DNA of 64,000 nt from Anoxybacteroides rupiense (GTDB taxonomy: Bacteria; Bacillota; Bacilli; Bacillales; Anoxybacillaceae): contig NZ_JACIDF010000001.1 in assembly GCF_014196195.1 (NCBI RefSeq), forward strand, positions 620,001 through 684,000, in the 5' to 3' direction. Positions 37,774 through 44,843 of this stretch are shown piece by piece. The stretch's first letter is position 1; every line of letters begins with the position of its first letter. A program made the translations under genes and the position numbers. The notes under the pieces are model-generated. The model worked only from the letters and a program-made list of their open reading frames with translations. It ran no database searches and was not told where the DNA came from.

Positions 37774-38277
37774 TTATCGATATGGATAGTATGGTGCTCC
37801 GCAGCAGCCTGAACTTGAAGGAAAGCCACCCATTGGTCCGGTCGTTCCCCCCATCGGATACGGCATTCCCATCATCGGCGCACTTTGCATGCCTGGCATT
37901 GGCTGCATATTAGGTATTGGCGCCGCATTCGGAGATACGACTGATCCCACTTCGACATGTCCAGGATTAACAAATGGATAAGATCCTCCCATCCATTGAT
38001 CTGTTCCGCACCATGTCGGCATTGGTTGACAACCGCATGAAGGAATGTATGCATGTTCGACTGGCATCGGCATTTGGGATACAGGCATTACTTGTGTTGG
38101 AGGCATCGTTGGCAAAGCCGGCGCGTTATTGGTTGGCATCATCGGAAAAGCCGGCGCGTTATTGGTTGGCATCATCGGAAAAGCTGGCGCGTTATTATCA
38201 TGACGAAATGCATCCTCGACATCATAATCATTATCATAAAAACCAGAATAATTCGCATATGGGTTCCAATTACTCAT
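37774..38277 (-). CDS. Pro/Met/Gly-rich repeat protein, probable spore coat component
   Basis: 167 residues of low complexity. Residues ~28-62 have a tandem NNAPAFPMMPT unit (two exact copies and a variant NNAPALPTMPP), mirrored in the DNA as a 33-bp repeat around 38115-38205. The rest is rich in Pro, Met, Gly with CGCQ and GCCGAPYYPYR Cys motifs. The composition resembles coat and coat-morphogenesis tails such as those of SafA, but no family domain is present. ATG 38277 follows a GGAAGAGAG-like site. Function inferred from composition only. Confidence 0.6.
   Translation of the reverse strand: MSNWNPYANYSGFYDNDYDVEDAFRHDNNAPAFPMMPTNNAPAFPMMPTNNAPALPTMPPTQVMPVSQMPMPVEHAYIPSCGCQPMPTWCGTDQWMGGSYPFVNPGHVEVGSVVSPNAAPIPNMQPMPGMQSAPMMGMPYPMGGTTGPMGGFPSSSGCCGAPYYPYR
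38115..38205. repeat. 33-bp tandem coding repeat
   Basis: The unit GCGTTATTGGTTGGCATCAT plus CGGAAAAGCCGGC recurs nearly exactly, encoding NNAPAFPMMPT. It can expand or contract by slippage without breaking the frame. Confidence 0.8.
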
Positions 38278-38443
38278 TTCTCTCTTCCTTCCTTTTATTC
38301 ATTTAGTATGGGTACGTTCTATGATACATACCCATCATATTGTATGAATGAACAAGTAAAGGGTGTTTGCCTGAAAGGAAAATGGGTATTTACCCTACCA
38401 AAACCTCTCCAGCTGCGTTACAATATCCTTCGGAGGTGGAGGT

Positions 38444-38638
38444 ATGGACGAAAAGCTTGCAGCAAAATTGCTGGATGATTTGCGAGATCGAAACATTTCC
38501 GAGCTGCTTGTCAAAAAAGAGGACTTTTTACTATTTCGCAAAATCCTTGTCAATCGCAGCGATTTTAAGCATTTCCGCGGCATTGCCCAGCATGGTGGAG
38601 ACGTTATCTACCATTACCTAGAACATCCGCGTAGTTAA
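38444..38638 (+). CDS. Conserved small hypothetical protein
   Basis: 64 residues, MDEKLAAKLLDDLRDRNISE at the start, then LLVKKEDFLLFRKILVNR and GGDVIYHYLEHPRS. Charged, probably helical, no membrane segment. ATG 38444 follows a strong GGAGGTGGAGG site, and a hairpin follows the stop. I do not recognise the family. Confidence 0.65.
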   Translation: MDEKLAAKLLDDLRDRNISELLVKKEDFLLFRKILVNRSDFKHFRGIAQHGGDVIYHYLEHPRS

Positions 38639-38639
38639 T

Positions 38640-38669
38640 CGCCCTCCGGCTATGGATTACCGGAGGGCG
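38640..38669. terminator. Hairpin between convergent genes
   Basis: Perfect stem CGCCCTCCGG / CCGGAGGGCG, 10-base loop, no marked T-run. Confidence 0.6.
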
Positions 38670-38674
38670 ACTGA

Positions 38675-39151
38675 CTATTCCCATCGCTGCTTGCGCAATT
38701 TTTTAAGCGCCTCAACCCGCCACTGCTTAACCGTTCCAACTGTCACTCCTTCCTCTTCAGCAATTGCTTTTAATGATTTCCCTTCGATAATGTAACCAAT
38801 CAGCCATTTTTTTTGCCGTTCTGTCAATGATTTGAGCGCCTGCTCCACTATTCCCTCCTTATAAATTGTTCGATCGTCAAACAGTATATGGATCAATCCA
38901 TCCGTCAAGGCACATTCCCATTTTTTTCGATGGCACTGTCGACGCAAATGGGAAACCATGGCCCAATATACTTTTTTGTACACAAAGGATGAAAAGCTGC
39001 CCTTCTCCTTCTCAAATTGGCACGAAGCTTCCCATAACGCAATTAAGCCAATTTGATAATATTCATCCCATTCTTTTGTGACATGCAGTTTTTTTATCAT
39101 ACTAATAATCATTGGACGATATGTTTTTTCTAATTTTGCAAAGGACGACAT
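38675..39151 (-). CDS. Small sigma-70-family sigma factor
   Basis: 158 residues. Region 2 is visible at ~10-75 (DEYYQIGLIALWEASCQFEK, then FSSFVYKKVYWAMVSHLRR, the -10-binding helix) and region 4 at ~105-155 (LTERQKKWLIGYIIEGKSLK, then AIAEEEGVTVGTVKQWRVEAL, a helix-turn-helix for the -35 element). No region 1 or long region 3, as in ECF or YvrI/SigO-like factors. No anti-sigma gene is adjacent. Its regulon cannot be read from this window. Confidence 0.78.
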   Translation of the reverse strand: MSSFAKLEKTYRPMIISMIKKLHVTKEWDEYYQIGLIALWEASCQFEKEKGSFSSFVYKKVYWAMVSHLRRQCHRKKWECALTDGLIHILFDDRTIYKEGIVEQALKSLTERQKKWLIGYIIEGKSLKAIAEEEGVTVGTVKQWRVEALKKLRKQRWE

Positions 39152-39766
39152 CCTCTTCTACAAAACCCTTTCCCAAAAGCGCGCTTTCGTAAATTCCGCG
39201 GTACTATAACAATAAAAAGCTTCGTCCCTTTCGTCGAACCGATAAATTCGGAAAAAAGGAAACAAACCATATAGAAAATACCCGCATCAATGTAAGAAAT
39301 CGAACATTTAGCTTGGCGTTGATCAGAAAATAAGGCATTTCTCCAAATTCATATGATGGCAGATGATGAACAGACGGTATTTGTCAAAACTCACAGACGG
39401 AAGGCAAGTCGGTAACTTGCCTCAGGCTAAAGCGTGACTGAGAACCGCACAACCGCCCCTTTTAGACAAACGAATTGATCGGTCGTCCGATCGTCATACC
39501 CGCCCACTAAAAAAGGAAAATGTTGATACATTCCATCCTCTTTATATCGCTACACGAGATTACACCACTAAATTGAAAAGGCGGAATGACGCACTCATTT
39601 CTATGCAGAGAGAACAGATCAACTGAACTTGACCGTGAAAATATTTCCAAAGTTGCTATTTCAGCTGTTATATCAACAAAAAACGGATGTTTCCAACATT
39701 TAGATAATGACCAGAATAAAAATCCTTGTTAGTCTAGTAGCGAGCGAACAACAAGGAGGTAATTTT
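39152..39766. other. Intergenic stretch with dispersed-repeat copy D
   Basis: About 615 bases upstream of ykvT. It holds one copy of the dispersed repeat (39396-39530) and otherwise no recognisable gene; the longer frame into ykvT from 39707 lacks a ribosome-binding site. Confidence 0.5.
39396..39530 (+). repeat. Dispersed hairpin repeat, copy D
   Basis: GGAAGGCAAGTCGGTAACTT then GCCT is a hairpin (GGCAAGT with ACTTGCC). It is followed by AGCGTGACTGAGAACCGCAC, AACCG, an extra ~33 bases, TCATACCCGCCCACTAAAAA, and AGGAAAATGTTGATACATT. The blocks occur in the same order as in copy A. Confidence 0.6.
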
Positions 39767-40354
39767 ATGAAAAAGCTTAAACATTTCACTTTAGCAGCTG
39801 CATGCTTTTCTGCATTGTTGTTTGCGAAAGATGCTCAGGCTCAAACCGTTTATACCGTTCAAACCGGGGATACTCTTTGGAAAATCTCAAAGCAACATAG
39901 TGTTTCACTTGTCCAGTTGAAAAATATAAATAAAAAACAAAACGACTGGCTGTTCCCAGGAGAAAGGCTGCTCATTCCTCCAACCATTTCAGCCAGCGAC
40001 AAAGATTTATTAGCGCGCCTTGTCCATGCTGAAGCAAAAGGCGAACCATTCGCAGGAAAAGTAGCGGTAGCCACAGTCGTATTAAATCGAGTGGACCATC
40101 CTGATTTCCCGAATACCATTAAGGATGTCATTTATGAGCGCTCAGGCGGCTATTATGCATTTACTCCTGTACAAAACGGAACGATTCGTGAACCAGCAGA
40201 TCGCGAATCCTACCTTGCCGTTGAAGAAGCCCTGGCTTTTCGCGGTTTAGGATCTGGATCCTTATTTTTCTATAATCCAAAAACGGCGAAAAGCAGTTGG
40301 CTACGCTCGAAACAAGTAACCGTTGTCATTGGCAATCACGTATTTGCCAAGTAA
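39767..40354 (+). CDS. ykvT: LysM-SleB-type cell wall hydrolase YkvT
   Basis: 195 residues. Signal peptide MKKLKHFTLAAACFSALLFA ending at ALLFAKDAQA, LysM (~27-70; YTVQTGDTLWKISKQHSVSL) that binds peptidoglycan, then a SleB/CwlJ-like hydrolase domain (~80-195) with the catalytic Glu in LARLVHAEAKGEPFAGKVAV and FYNPKTAKSSW. It matches B. subtilis YkvT in layout and in having ykvS next to it. Probably a spore- or envelope-directed lytic enzyme. ATG 39767 is placed after AAGGAGGT. Confidence 0.87.
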   Translation: MKKLKHFTLAAACFSALLFAKDAQAQTVYTVQTGDTLWKISKQHSVSLVQLKNINKKQNDWLFPGERLLIPPTISASDKDLLARLVHAEAKGEPFAGKVAVATVVLNRVDHPDFPNTIKDVIYERSGGYYAFTPVQNGTIREPADRESYLAVEEALAFRGLGSGSLFFYNPKTAKSSWLRSKQVTVVIGNHVFAK

Positions 40355-40378
40355 GATGGCCTAAGGCCATCTTTTTTC
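40353..40378 (+). terminator. Terminator of ykvT
   Basis: AAGATGGCC / GGCCATCTT with a three-base loop and TTTTTT, at the stop codon. Confidence 0.85.
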
Positions 40379-40457
40379 AAAATTAGGAACAAAGGGTCTT
40401 TACTTATAAAAGAAAATGAGGCAAACTATAACAAATACATGAAAAAGGAGAATGTAT

Positions 40458-40637
40458 ATGGTGCAAAAAGCAGAGATAGGCAATATTATCGAGTTTAAAA
40501 ACGGCTTGCGCGGTATTGTCGAAAAGGTGAATGAAAACTCTGTCATCGTTGATTTAACATACATGGAAAACTATAAAGAATTAGACTTACAAGAACGGAC
40601 GGTTGTAAACCATAAAAACTATAAAATCATCGAATAA
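40458..40637 (+). CDS. ykvS: DUF2187 small protein YkvS
   Basis: 59 residues beginning MVQKAEIGNIIEFKNGLRGI, followed by VEKVNENSVIVDLTYMEN and VVNHKNYKIIE, nearly the same as B. subtilis YkvS (DUF2187). A small KOW-like barrel is possible; function unknown. ATG 40458 is seven bases after AAGGAG; the in-frame ATG at 40452 touches that site. Confidence 0.88.
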   Translation: MVQKAEIGNIIEFKNGLRGIVEKVNENSVIVDLTYMENYKELDLQERTVVNHKNYKIIE

Positions 40638-40667
40638 AAAAGCCGGCCGCAGATGGCCGGTTTTTTA
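40636..40667. terminator. Bidirectional terminator after ykvS
   Basis: AAGCCGGCC / GGCCGGTT stem with A-run and T-run flanks, shared with the convergent oxidoreductase gene. Confidence 0.85.
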
Positions 40668-41324
40668 CGAAATATGGGCGACTTGATCCGATTCATAAAT
40701 ATGCGTTCCTTTCGGGCAAGATCTTGCTGCCTGGAACATTGCCAAAGCCATTTTCTTGGCCTCAACGGGCTTGTATTTGCGCCATTTTCCAATAAACAGA
40801 AATGGCATGTGGCTTAAAAGCCACTCCGCTGCCTTTTCTGACAACCGAAATTCCTGACGATCGCCAAGCAGCAAAGACGGGCGAAAGATGTGCAATGATT
40901 GAATCGCGAGCCGTTGCAAAGCTTCTTCCGTTTCCCCTTTAACACGATTATAAAAAAACGGAGATTGCGGATCAGCGCCGACAGATGAAATAGTCAGAAA
41001 GCTCTTGACGTGGCATTTTTCCGCTAACGCCGCAGCCCGCAGCGTATATTCATAATCCACTTGAATAAAATTCTGCTTCGTTTTGGCTTTTTTCATCGTT
41101 GTTCCGAGACAACTAAACACATCATCCACACAAAAATAGCGTTCGTACTTCTCCAAGCTTTTAAAATCAATGACCACTTGTTCCAGCTTGTGATGCTCAA
41201 TCGGTAATTCTCGACGCACTAGAATCGTCACATGCTGATAATCATCGGATTGGAGAAGCAGCATTAAAAGCTCGCTTCCGATTAACCCGCTCGCTCCGAT
41301 TAATAGAGCCGTCCTGTCTCCCAA
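40665..41324 (-). CDS. NAD(P)-binding oxidoreductase, TIP30/HTATIP2-like atypical SDR
   Basis: 219 residues. N-terminal Rossmann motif LIGASGLIGSELLMLL, then FSCLGTTMKKAKTKQNFIQV, DYEYTLRAA, FLTISSVGADPQS and YNRVKGETEEAL (Tyr-x3-Lys pair), matching the NAD(P)H-binding atypical SDR group that includes TIP30. Function unknown; members often accompany redox metabolism. Start taken as TTG 41324 (MGDRTALLIGASG), seven bases after GGGGGG; the TTG at 41339 overlaps that site. Terminator shared with ykvS. Confidence 0.72.
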   Translation of the reverse strand: MGDRTALLIGASGLIGSELLMLLLQSDDYQHVTILVRRELPIEHHKLEQVVIDFKSLEKYERYFCVDDVFSCLGTTMKKAKTKQNFIQVDYEYTLRAAALAEKCHVKSFLTISSVGADPQSPFFYNRVKGETEEALQRLAIQSLHIFRPSLLLGDRQEFRLSEKAAEWLLSHMPFLFIGKWRKYKPVEAKKMALAMFQAARSCPKGTHIYESDQVAHIS

Positions 41325-41701
41325 GACTAAACCCCCCAAATAAAAAAATCAATTGTCATTATATATAAGTTTCCGAAAAAAAACTACTACTTTTTTTAAA
41401 ACCAACCTATAATTTGGTCTATAGCGATTGGAATGGAACAATCGACATAATGAAAAGCAAAAACGGTTTAAGTTGGGCAATGAATATTCGGGCGCCACGA
41501 TCGCCAGCTATCCAAACGAGGATCAGGCCCATATTTGACATGTTGATTATCCAATGAAAACGAATGAACAGGACTGGGGCTCTCTCGTTTCTAGCATAGT
41601 TGACAAGCAAATAGTATGGCAAATGGATGCTGGCAGTACGCTCTTAGGCATTTCGCTGCGCAAAATAAAGCCTCCTCGTTTGGAGGCGAGGAGGCTTTCG
41701 C
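41325..41701. other. Intergenic stretch downstream of queF
   Basis: 377 bases between the oxidoreductase gene and the end of the que operon. It contains the queF terminator (41667-41697); nothing else was recognised. Confidence 0.5.
41667..41697 (-). terminator. Terminator of the queCDEF operon
   Basis: Stem AAAGCCTCCTCG / CGAGGAGGCTTT, followed on the minus strand by TTATTTT. Confidence 0.85.
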
Positions 41702-42799
41702 TTAGCGATTGTCTATTTTCTCTGGATACAAATCATGATTCATTAAGCGATACTCGGCCATTTTTTCATATTTTGTTCCGGGACGTCCCCAATTGCAGTA
41801 CGGATCAATCGAAATGCCGCCGCGCGGCGTAAACTTTCCCCATACTTCAATATAACGTGGATCCATAGCTTCGATTAAATCATTCATAATAATGTTCACA
41901 CAATCCTCATGGAAATCCCCATGGTTGCGAAAACTAAATAAATAAAGCTTCAACGACTTACTTTCCACACATTTTTTATCAGGGATATAACTAATGTAGA
42001 TAGTGGCGAAGTCTGGTTGCCCAGTTTTCGGCAACTACTTAAAAAAGTAGGTGGACTATATCTTATTCTTATCCGACTGCGATATCCGATAAGAACCCTT
42101 GCGCTTCCACCGTGATCGTCAAACTCACGATGTACTCTACTCTCTTCCTTCATCACTACTCTTCAGTCGCTTCATGATGAAGTGATTTCGATAGTCTCTG
42201 CACCTTCCCTAAAAAGAATATGGTTTAACCCGTGGTGCTTGTTGAGCATAGCGCACAACTAACTATCTGGCTGCTTCAGCATTGTCCCCGTTGTGGATAG
42301 GTGATGCGTCAGTCACGCTTTGGCGTGACTGGGGCAAGTCACTAGCTTGCTTTCCTGCATGTCCATTTGCTTATCATTGATACAGCACAGGGACAACCAA
42401 TCAATCGATGGGATCTGAAACCACGAGTAAGCATGGTTTGCTTTTTAGGGCTTGGCTCAGGATTGGAGAAACAGGGAGAAACTTCACATACAAGTGACGT
42501 TTTTTCATCAACTATAAAAGTCTTTTATCGGCTGATGATATTGCCTGCAAAATCGTTTTCCCCTATTCTCTTCCCCTGAATTCACAAGGTTTAATCGACA
42601 GTGTCACCACTGAAGTGTGCCCTCATTGACACAAGCTTGTAAATTCTGGGCAATTAAACTTCACAAAATAGTCGCGGTCTGGATGTTTGTTATCAAATAC
42701 TTCTAATATTTCTGGACTATATTCAAATAAATATTTGGTTCCTTGATTGCCAAGGAGAGTGACACCTTGTAATTCTTCTTCTTTTCTTCCTGACATCAT
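41702..42799 (-). CDS. queF: NADPH-dependent preQ0 reductase QueF, split by a group I intron
   Basis: Two exons: 42799-42629 (57 codons) and 42031-41702 (109 codons plus stop), 166 residues after splicing against 165 in B. subtilis. Exon 1 starts [20 protein letters not shown] and ends FTSLC; exon 2 continues [18 protein letters not shown] and ends [11 protein letters not shown]. The catalytic Cys (thioimide-forming, Cys55 in B. subtilis) is the last codon of exon 1, and the partner Asp is in exon 2 (QPDF). QueF reduces the nitrile preQ0 to preQ1 using NADPH in the queuosine pathway. Unspliced reading gives Cys-Gln-stop just after the junction. ATG 42799 follows AAAGGAG, 22 bases after queE. 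Confidence 0.93.
42032..42628 (-). ncRNA. Group I self-splicing intron in queF
   Basis: 597 nt. Exon 1 ends U; its last five bases UGUGU pair with GCACA (intron bases 9-13), giving P1 with the U-G pair at the 5-prime splice site. Core elements in order: P, AATTCAGGGGAA (42582-42571); Q, CAATCCTGAGCCAAGCCC (42465-42448), where TCAGG and CCTGA form P4; R, GGTGCAGAGACTATCG (42204-42189); S, AAGATATAGTCC (42064-42053), GACTAT pairing with ATAGTC as P7. A CTACTT/AAGTAG hairpin follows as P9, and the intron ends in G. The 3-prime exon begins CC, able to pair with intron GG as P10. No homing-endonuclease ORF is visible; the Q-R interval (~240 nt) holds a dispersed-repeat copy. Confidence 0.93.
42309..42355 (-). 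repeat. Dispersed hairpin repeat, copy E inside the queF intron
   Basis: On the minus strand GGAAAGCAAGCTAGTGACTT, GCCCCAGTCACGCC, AAAGCGTGACTGA. The first and last blocks align with copy D at 39396 over about 50 bases, and the CAGTCACGCC block with copy A. It lies in the peripheral region between the Q and R core elements. Confidence 0.6.
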
Positions 42800-42821
42800 T
42801 CATGCTCCTTTCGTTTGTTCA

Positions 42822-43553
42822 TTAAACTCCTCGCTTATTGCCCCAAAGAAGCGTATGCAGCTGCGGCAGCACGCGGACATCGTTCATTTCTGGATCATAA
42901 GCAACTCTTTCTACTAGCCATCGCAGCTGATTGAGCAATTTTGTGCGCAGCATCGCCTCGTCCATTCCTGCTACATCGTCGTTGCCCACTTGCAAATAAA
43001 AAGGAATGTGGCGATAACGCTGGTGCACATGTTTCGCATAAGCAAAATCCCGTTCATCAAAAACGACGACTTTTAAACTCATATGAACGGTACGCCCGTT
43101 GGCCGTTAGCTTATCCATTATTTCATCCAATATCGCAAAATTGGTTTCCATTCCTGAGCTTGGCGGTTTTGGCGATATCGTTAAATCATCGATTTCATAA
43201 AACCAATCTTGCCAACGGCTTCCTTGTGTTTCCAATGCTACACGGATCCCTTTTGCTTTTAATAGCCGAACGAGCCCGCCAAGCGATTTAAGTAAAGCGG
43301 GATTCCCTCCAGAAATCGTCACATGGCTAAAACAGTCACGCCCTATTTCTGCAAGCCTCTGCCAAATTTCTTCAGCTGTCATTTGTTGAATTTCTTCCTT
43401 TGCTGTTCCGTCCCATGTAAAAGCGGAATCACACCAGCGGCATGAATAATCGCAGCCAGCGGTTCGGACAAACATTGTCTTTTGGCCAATGACCATTCCT
43501 TCTCCTTGAATCGTTGGCCCAAAAATTTCAAGTACGGGAATCGTCTTTCCCAT
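42822..43553 (-). CDS. queE: 7-carboxy-7-deazaguanine synthase QueE
   Basis: 243 residues. Radical-SAM cysteines in GCDYSCRWCDSAF (C-x3-C-x2-C, about 34-41), after EIFGPTIQGEGMVIGQKTMF, and the SAM-binding VTISGGNPAL. It converts carboxy-tetrahydropterin (from QueD) to carboxy-deazaguanine (CDG), the substrate of QueC. Its ATG overlaps the queD stop as TAATG, coupling translation. The order queC-queD-queE-queF is as in B. subtilis. Confidence 0.95.
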   Translation of the reverse strand: MGKTIPVLEIFGPTIQGEGMVIGQKTMFVRTAGCDYSCRWCDSAFTWDGTAKEEIQQMTAEEIWQRLAEIGRDCFSHVTISGGNPALLKSLGGLVRLLKAKGIRVALETQGSRWQDWFYEIDDLTISPKPPSSGMETNFAILDEIMDKLTANGRTVHMSLKVVVFDERDFAYAKHVHQRYRHIPFYLQVGNDDVAGMDEAMLRTKLLNQLRWLVERVAYDPEMNDVRVLPQLHTLLWGNKRGV

Positions 43554-43990
43554 TATCGGTCACCCGCTTTCGGGCGGTACACAACATAGCTTGTCGGAGT
43601 CTCACGCACAAATACTTGCAAACATTTTGGCTTGTGAGGCAATGCATCCAAATAATCTTGTACCACTTCGTATATTTTTCGTGCGACAATTTCTGTCGTT
43701 GGGAAATGTTCACTATTTTTAGAATCGAACCAATCTTGATGATCATTTAAAAGCGTATGATCGAGCTTACCGTGAACAAGCTGTTTCAATTTTTGAAAAT
43801 TCACTAAAAAGCCCGTCTCATCAAGTGCATCCCCAGCTACCGTAATGTTCACGACGTACGTGTGACCATGAATATGGGCACATTTTCCCGCCAGCTGATG
43901 CGGAATAAAATGAGCAGCAGCGATATGCATATCCTTATTAAGTTCATAACAATAATCATGAAATACTTGTGGATAAAGCTGATGCATCAT
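43553..43990 (-). CDS. queD: 6-carboxy-tetrahydropterin synthase QueD
   Basis: 145 residues from [20 protein letters not shown]. Zinc-binding His residues in AAAHFIP and HIHGHTYVV, the catalytic Cys in GKCAHIHGH, the Asp in [10 protein letters not shown] and LDHTLLND, and the Glu in TEIVARKIY are in place. It makes carboxy-tetrahydropterin from dihydroneopterin triphosphate. The ATG at 43990 overlaps the queC stop by four bases (ATGA), so it is translationally coupled; the longer frame to 44071 lies inside queC. Confidence 0.94.
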   Translation of the reverse strand: MMHQLYPQVFHDYCYELNKDMHIAAAHFIPHQLAGKCAHIHGHTYVVNITVAGDALDETGFLVNFQKLKQLVHGKLDHTLLNDHQDWFDSKNSEHFPTTEIVARKIYEVVQDYLDALPHKPKCLQVFVRETPTSYVVYRPKAGDR

Positions 43991-44652
43991 CGCTGCTCCA
44001 CCCCGGCTTTTGCTTGCAAATATTGCTCCAATCCTCTCCTGCGCAGCACACAAGCTGGACATTCTCCGCATCCATCAGCCATGATCCCGTTATAGCATGT
44101 GAGTGTTTTGGTTTGTACGAATTCCAACGCTCCTAATTCATCAGCAAGCTGCCATGTTTCTGCTTTATTAAGCCACATAAGCGGCGTATGAATAACAAAT
44201 TGGTAATCCATCGCCAAATTTAATGTCACGTTAAGTGATTTGATAAAAACATCTCGGCAATCTGGATATCCGCTAAAATCCGTTTCACACACACCCGTTA
44301 CTAAGTGACGCGCGCCTTTTTGTTTGGCGAGCACGGCCGCGAACGACAAAAATAATAAATTCCGGCCATCAACAAAAGTAGAGGGAAGCTCTCCTTCTTG
44401 ATGTTCAATCGCCATATCGCTTCGCGTCAGCGCGTTCGGCGCCAATTGGTTCAACAAAGACATACTAAGCACCGTATGCTGGATACCAAGATCCCGTGCA
44501 ATGTCAGAAGCGACTTCAATTTCCAGGCGATGTCGCTGATGATAATCAAAGGTAACCGCCTCTACTTCAGCAAACTGCCGTAAGGCCCAAAACAGGCAAG
44601 TTGTACTGTCTTGCCCCCCGCTAAATACAACGACAGCTTTTTCCTTCTTCAT
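43987..44652 (-). CDS. queC: 7-cyano-7-deazaguanine (preQ0) synthase QueC
   Basis: 221 residues from [20 protein letters not shown]. The PP-loop ATPase motif SGGQDSTT is at the N-terminus; four zinc Cys in [20 protein letters not shown] near the C-terminus. It converts CDG with ATP and ammonia to preQ0. ATG 44652 follows AAAGGAG. First gene of the riboswitch-controlled queCDEF operon. Confidence 0.95.
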   Translation of the reverse strand: MKKEKAVVVFSGGQDSTTCLFWALRQFAEVEAVTFDYHQRHRLEIEVASDIARDLGIQHTVLSMSLLNQLAPNALTRSDMAIEHQEGELPSTFVDGRNLLFLSFAAVLAKQKGARHLVTGVCETDFSGYPDCRDVFIKSLNVTLNLAMDYQFVIHTPLMWLNKAETWQLADELGALEFVQTKTLTCYNGIMADGCGECPACVLRRRGLEQYLQAKAGVEQR

Positions 44653-44699
44653 TTCGTTTCGCTCTCCTTTCTTTATTTCAAGAAGAAAGAGCATTCTAA

Positions 44700-44736
44700 A
44701 ACAAAAAAGCCATACCCCCTAAGGATATAGCCTTCC
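44700..44736 (-). terminator. Riboswitch terminator upstream of queC
   Basis: On the minus strand AAGGCTATATCC pairs with GGGGTATGGCTT (wobbles included), followed by TTTTTT, directly after the preQ1 aptamer. Ligand binding would promote this terminator. Confidence 0.75.
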
Positions 44737-44737
44737 C

Positions 44738-44770
44738 TAGTTTTTTATAGAGGGTTGTTCTAGAACCTCT
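44738..44770 (-). promoter_or_regulatory. preQ1-I riboswitch aptamer
   Basis: AGAGGTTCTAGAACAACCCT then CTATAAAAAACTA on the minus strand. The P1 arms AGAGG...CCTCT, the loop TTCTAG-AACAAC with the recognition C, and the A-rich tail that forms the pseudoknot match the preQ1-I consensus (the B. subtilis queC aptamer is nearly identical). It senses preQ1, the product of QueF, and so gives feedback on the operon. Confidence 0.95.
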
Positions 44771-44843
44771 CCCGCACCGATACGACATTCGGGCGGATTT
44801 CTTCTATCCATCATTTTTTCCTTTCATACTATACCACATTTCT

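Noticed and set aside
38115-38205. Short tandem repeat as a CRISPR array
   Set aside because: The units are contiguous, without spacers, in frame and encode NNAPAFPMMPT.
39707-39766. 20-codon N-terminal extension of YkvT
   Set aside because: The ATG at 39767 has a strong AAGGAGGT site and starts a normal signal peptide.
41702-42034. queF as a truncated pseudogene
   Set aside because: A separate 5-prime exon with ribosome-binding site exists at 42629-42799 and the interval has full group I intron hallmarks, so the gene is split rather than broken.
41950-42156. 68-codon minus-strand ORF at the intron end as an endonuclease
   Set aside because: It runs through the R-S region and S element of the intron into exon 2 in a wrong frame and has no LAGLIDADG, HNH or GIY-YIG motif.
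42367-42579. 70-codon plus-strand ORF opposite the intron
   Set aside because: It is antisense to structured intron RNA (P, Q elements), has no ribosome-binding site and no family likeness.
42032-42628. Insertion sequence inside queF
   Set aside because: No transposase frame, no terminal inverted repeats and no target duplication; core intron elements and an exact in-frame junction are present instead.
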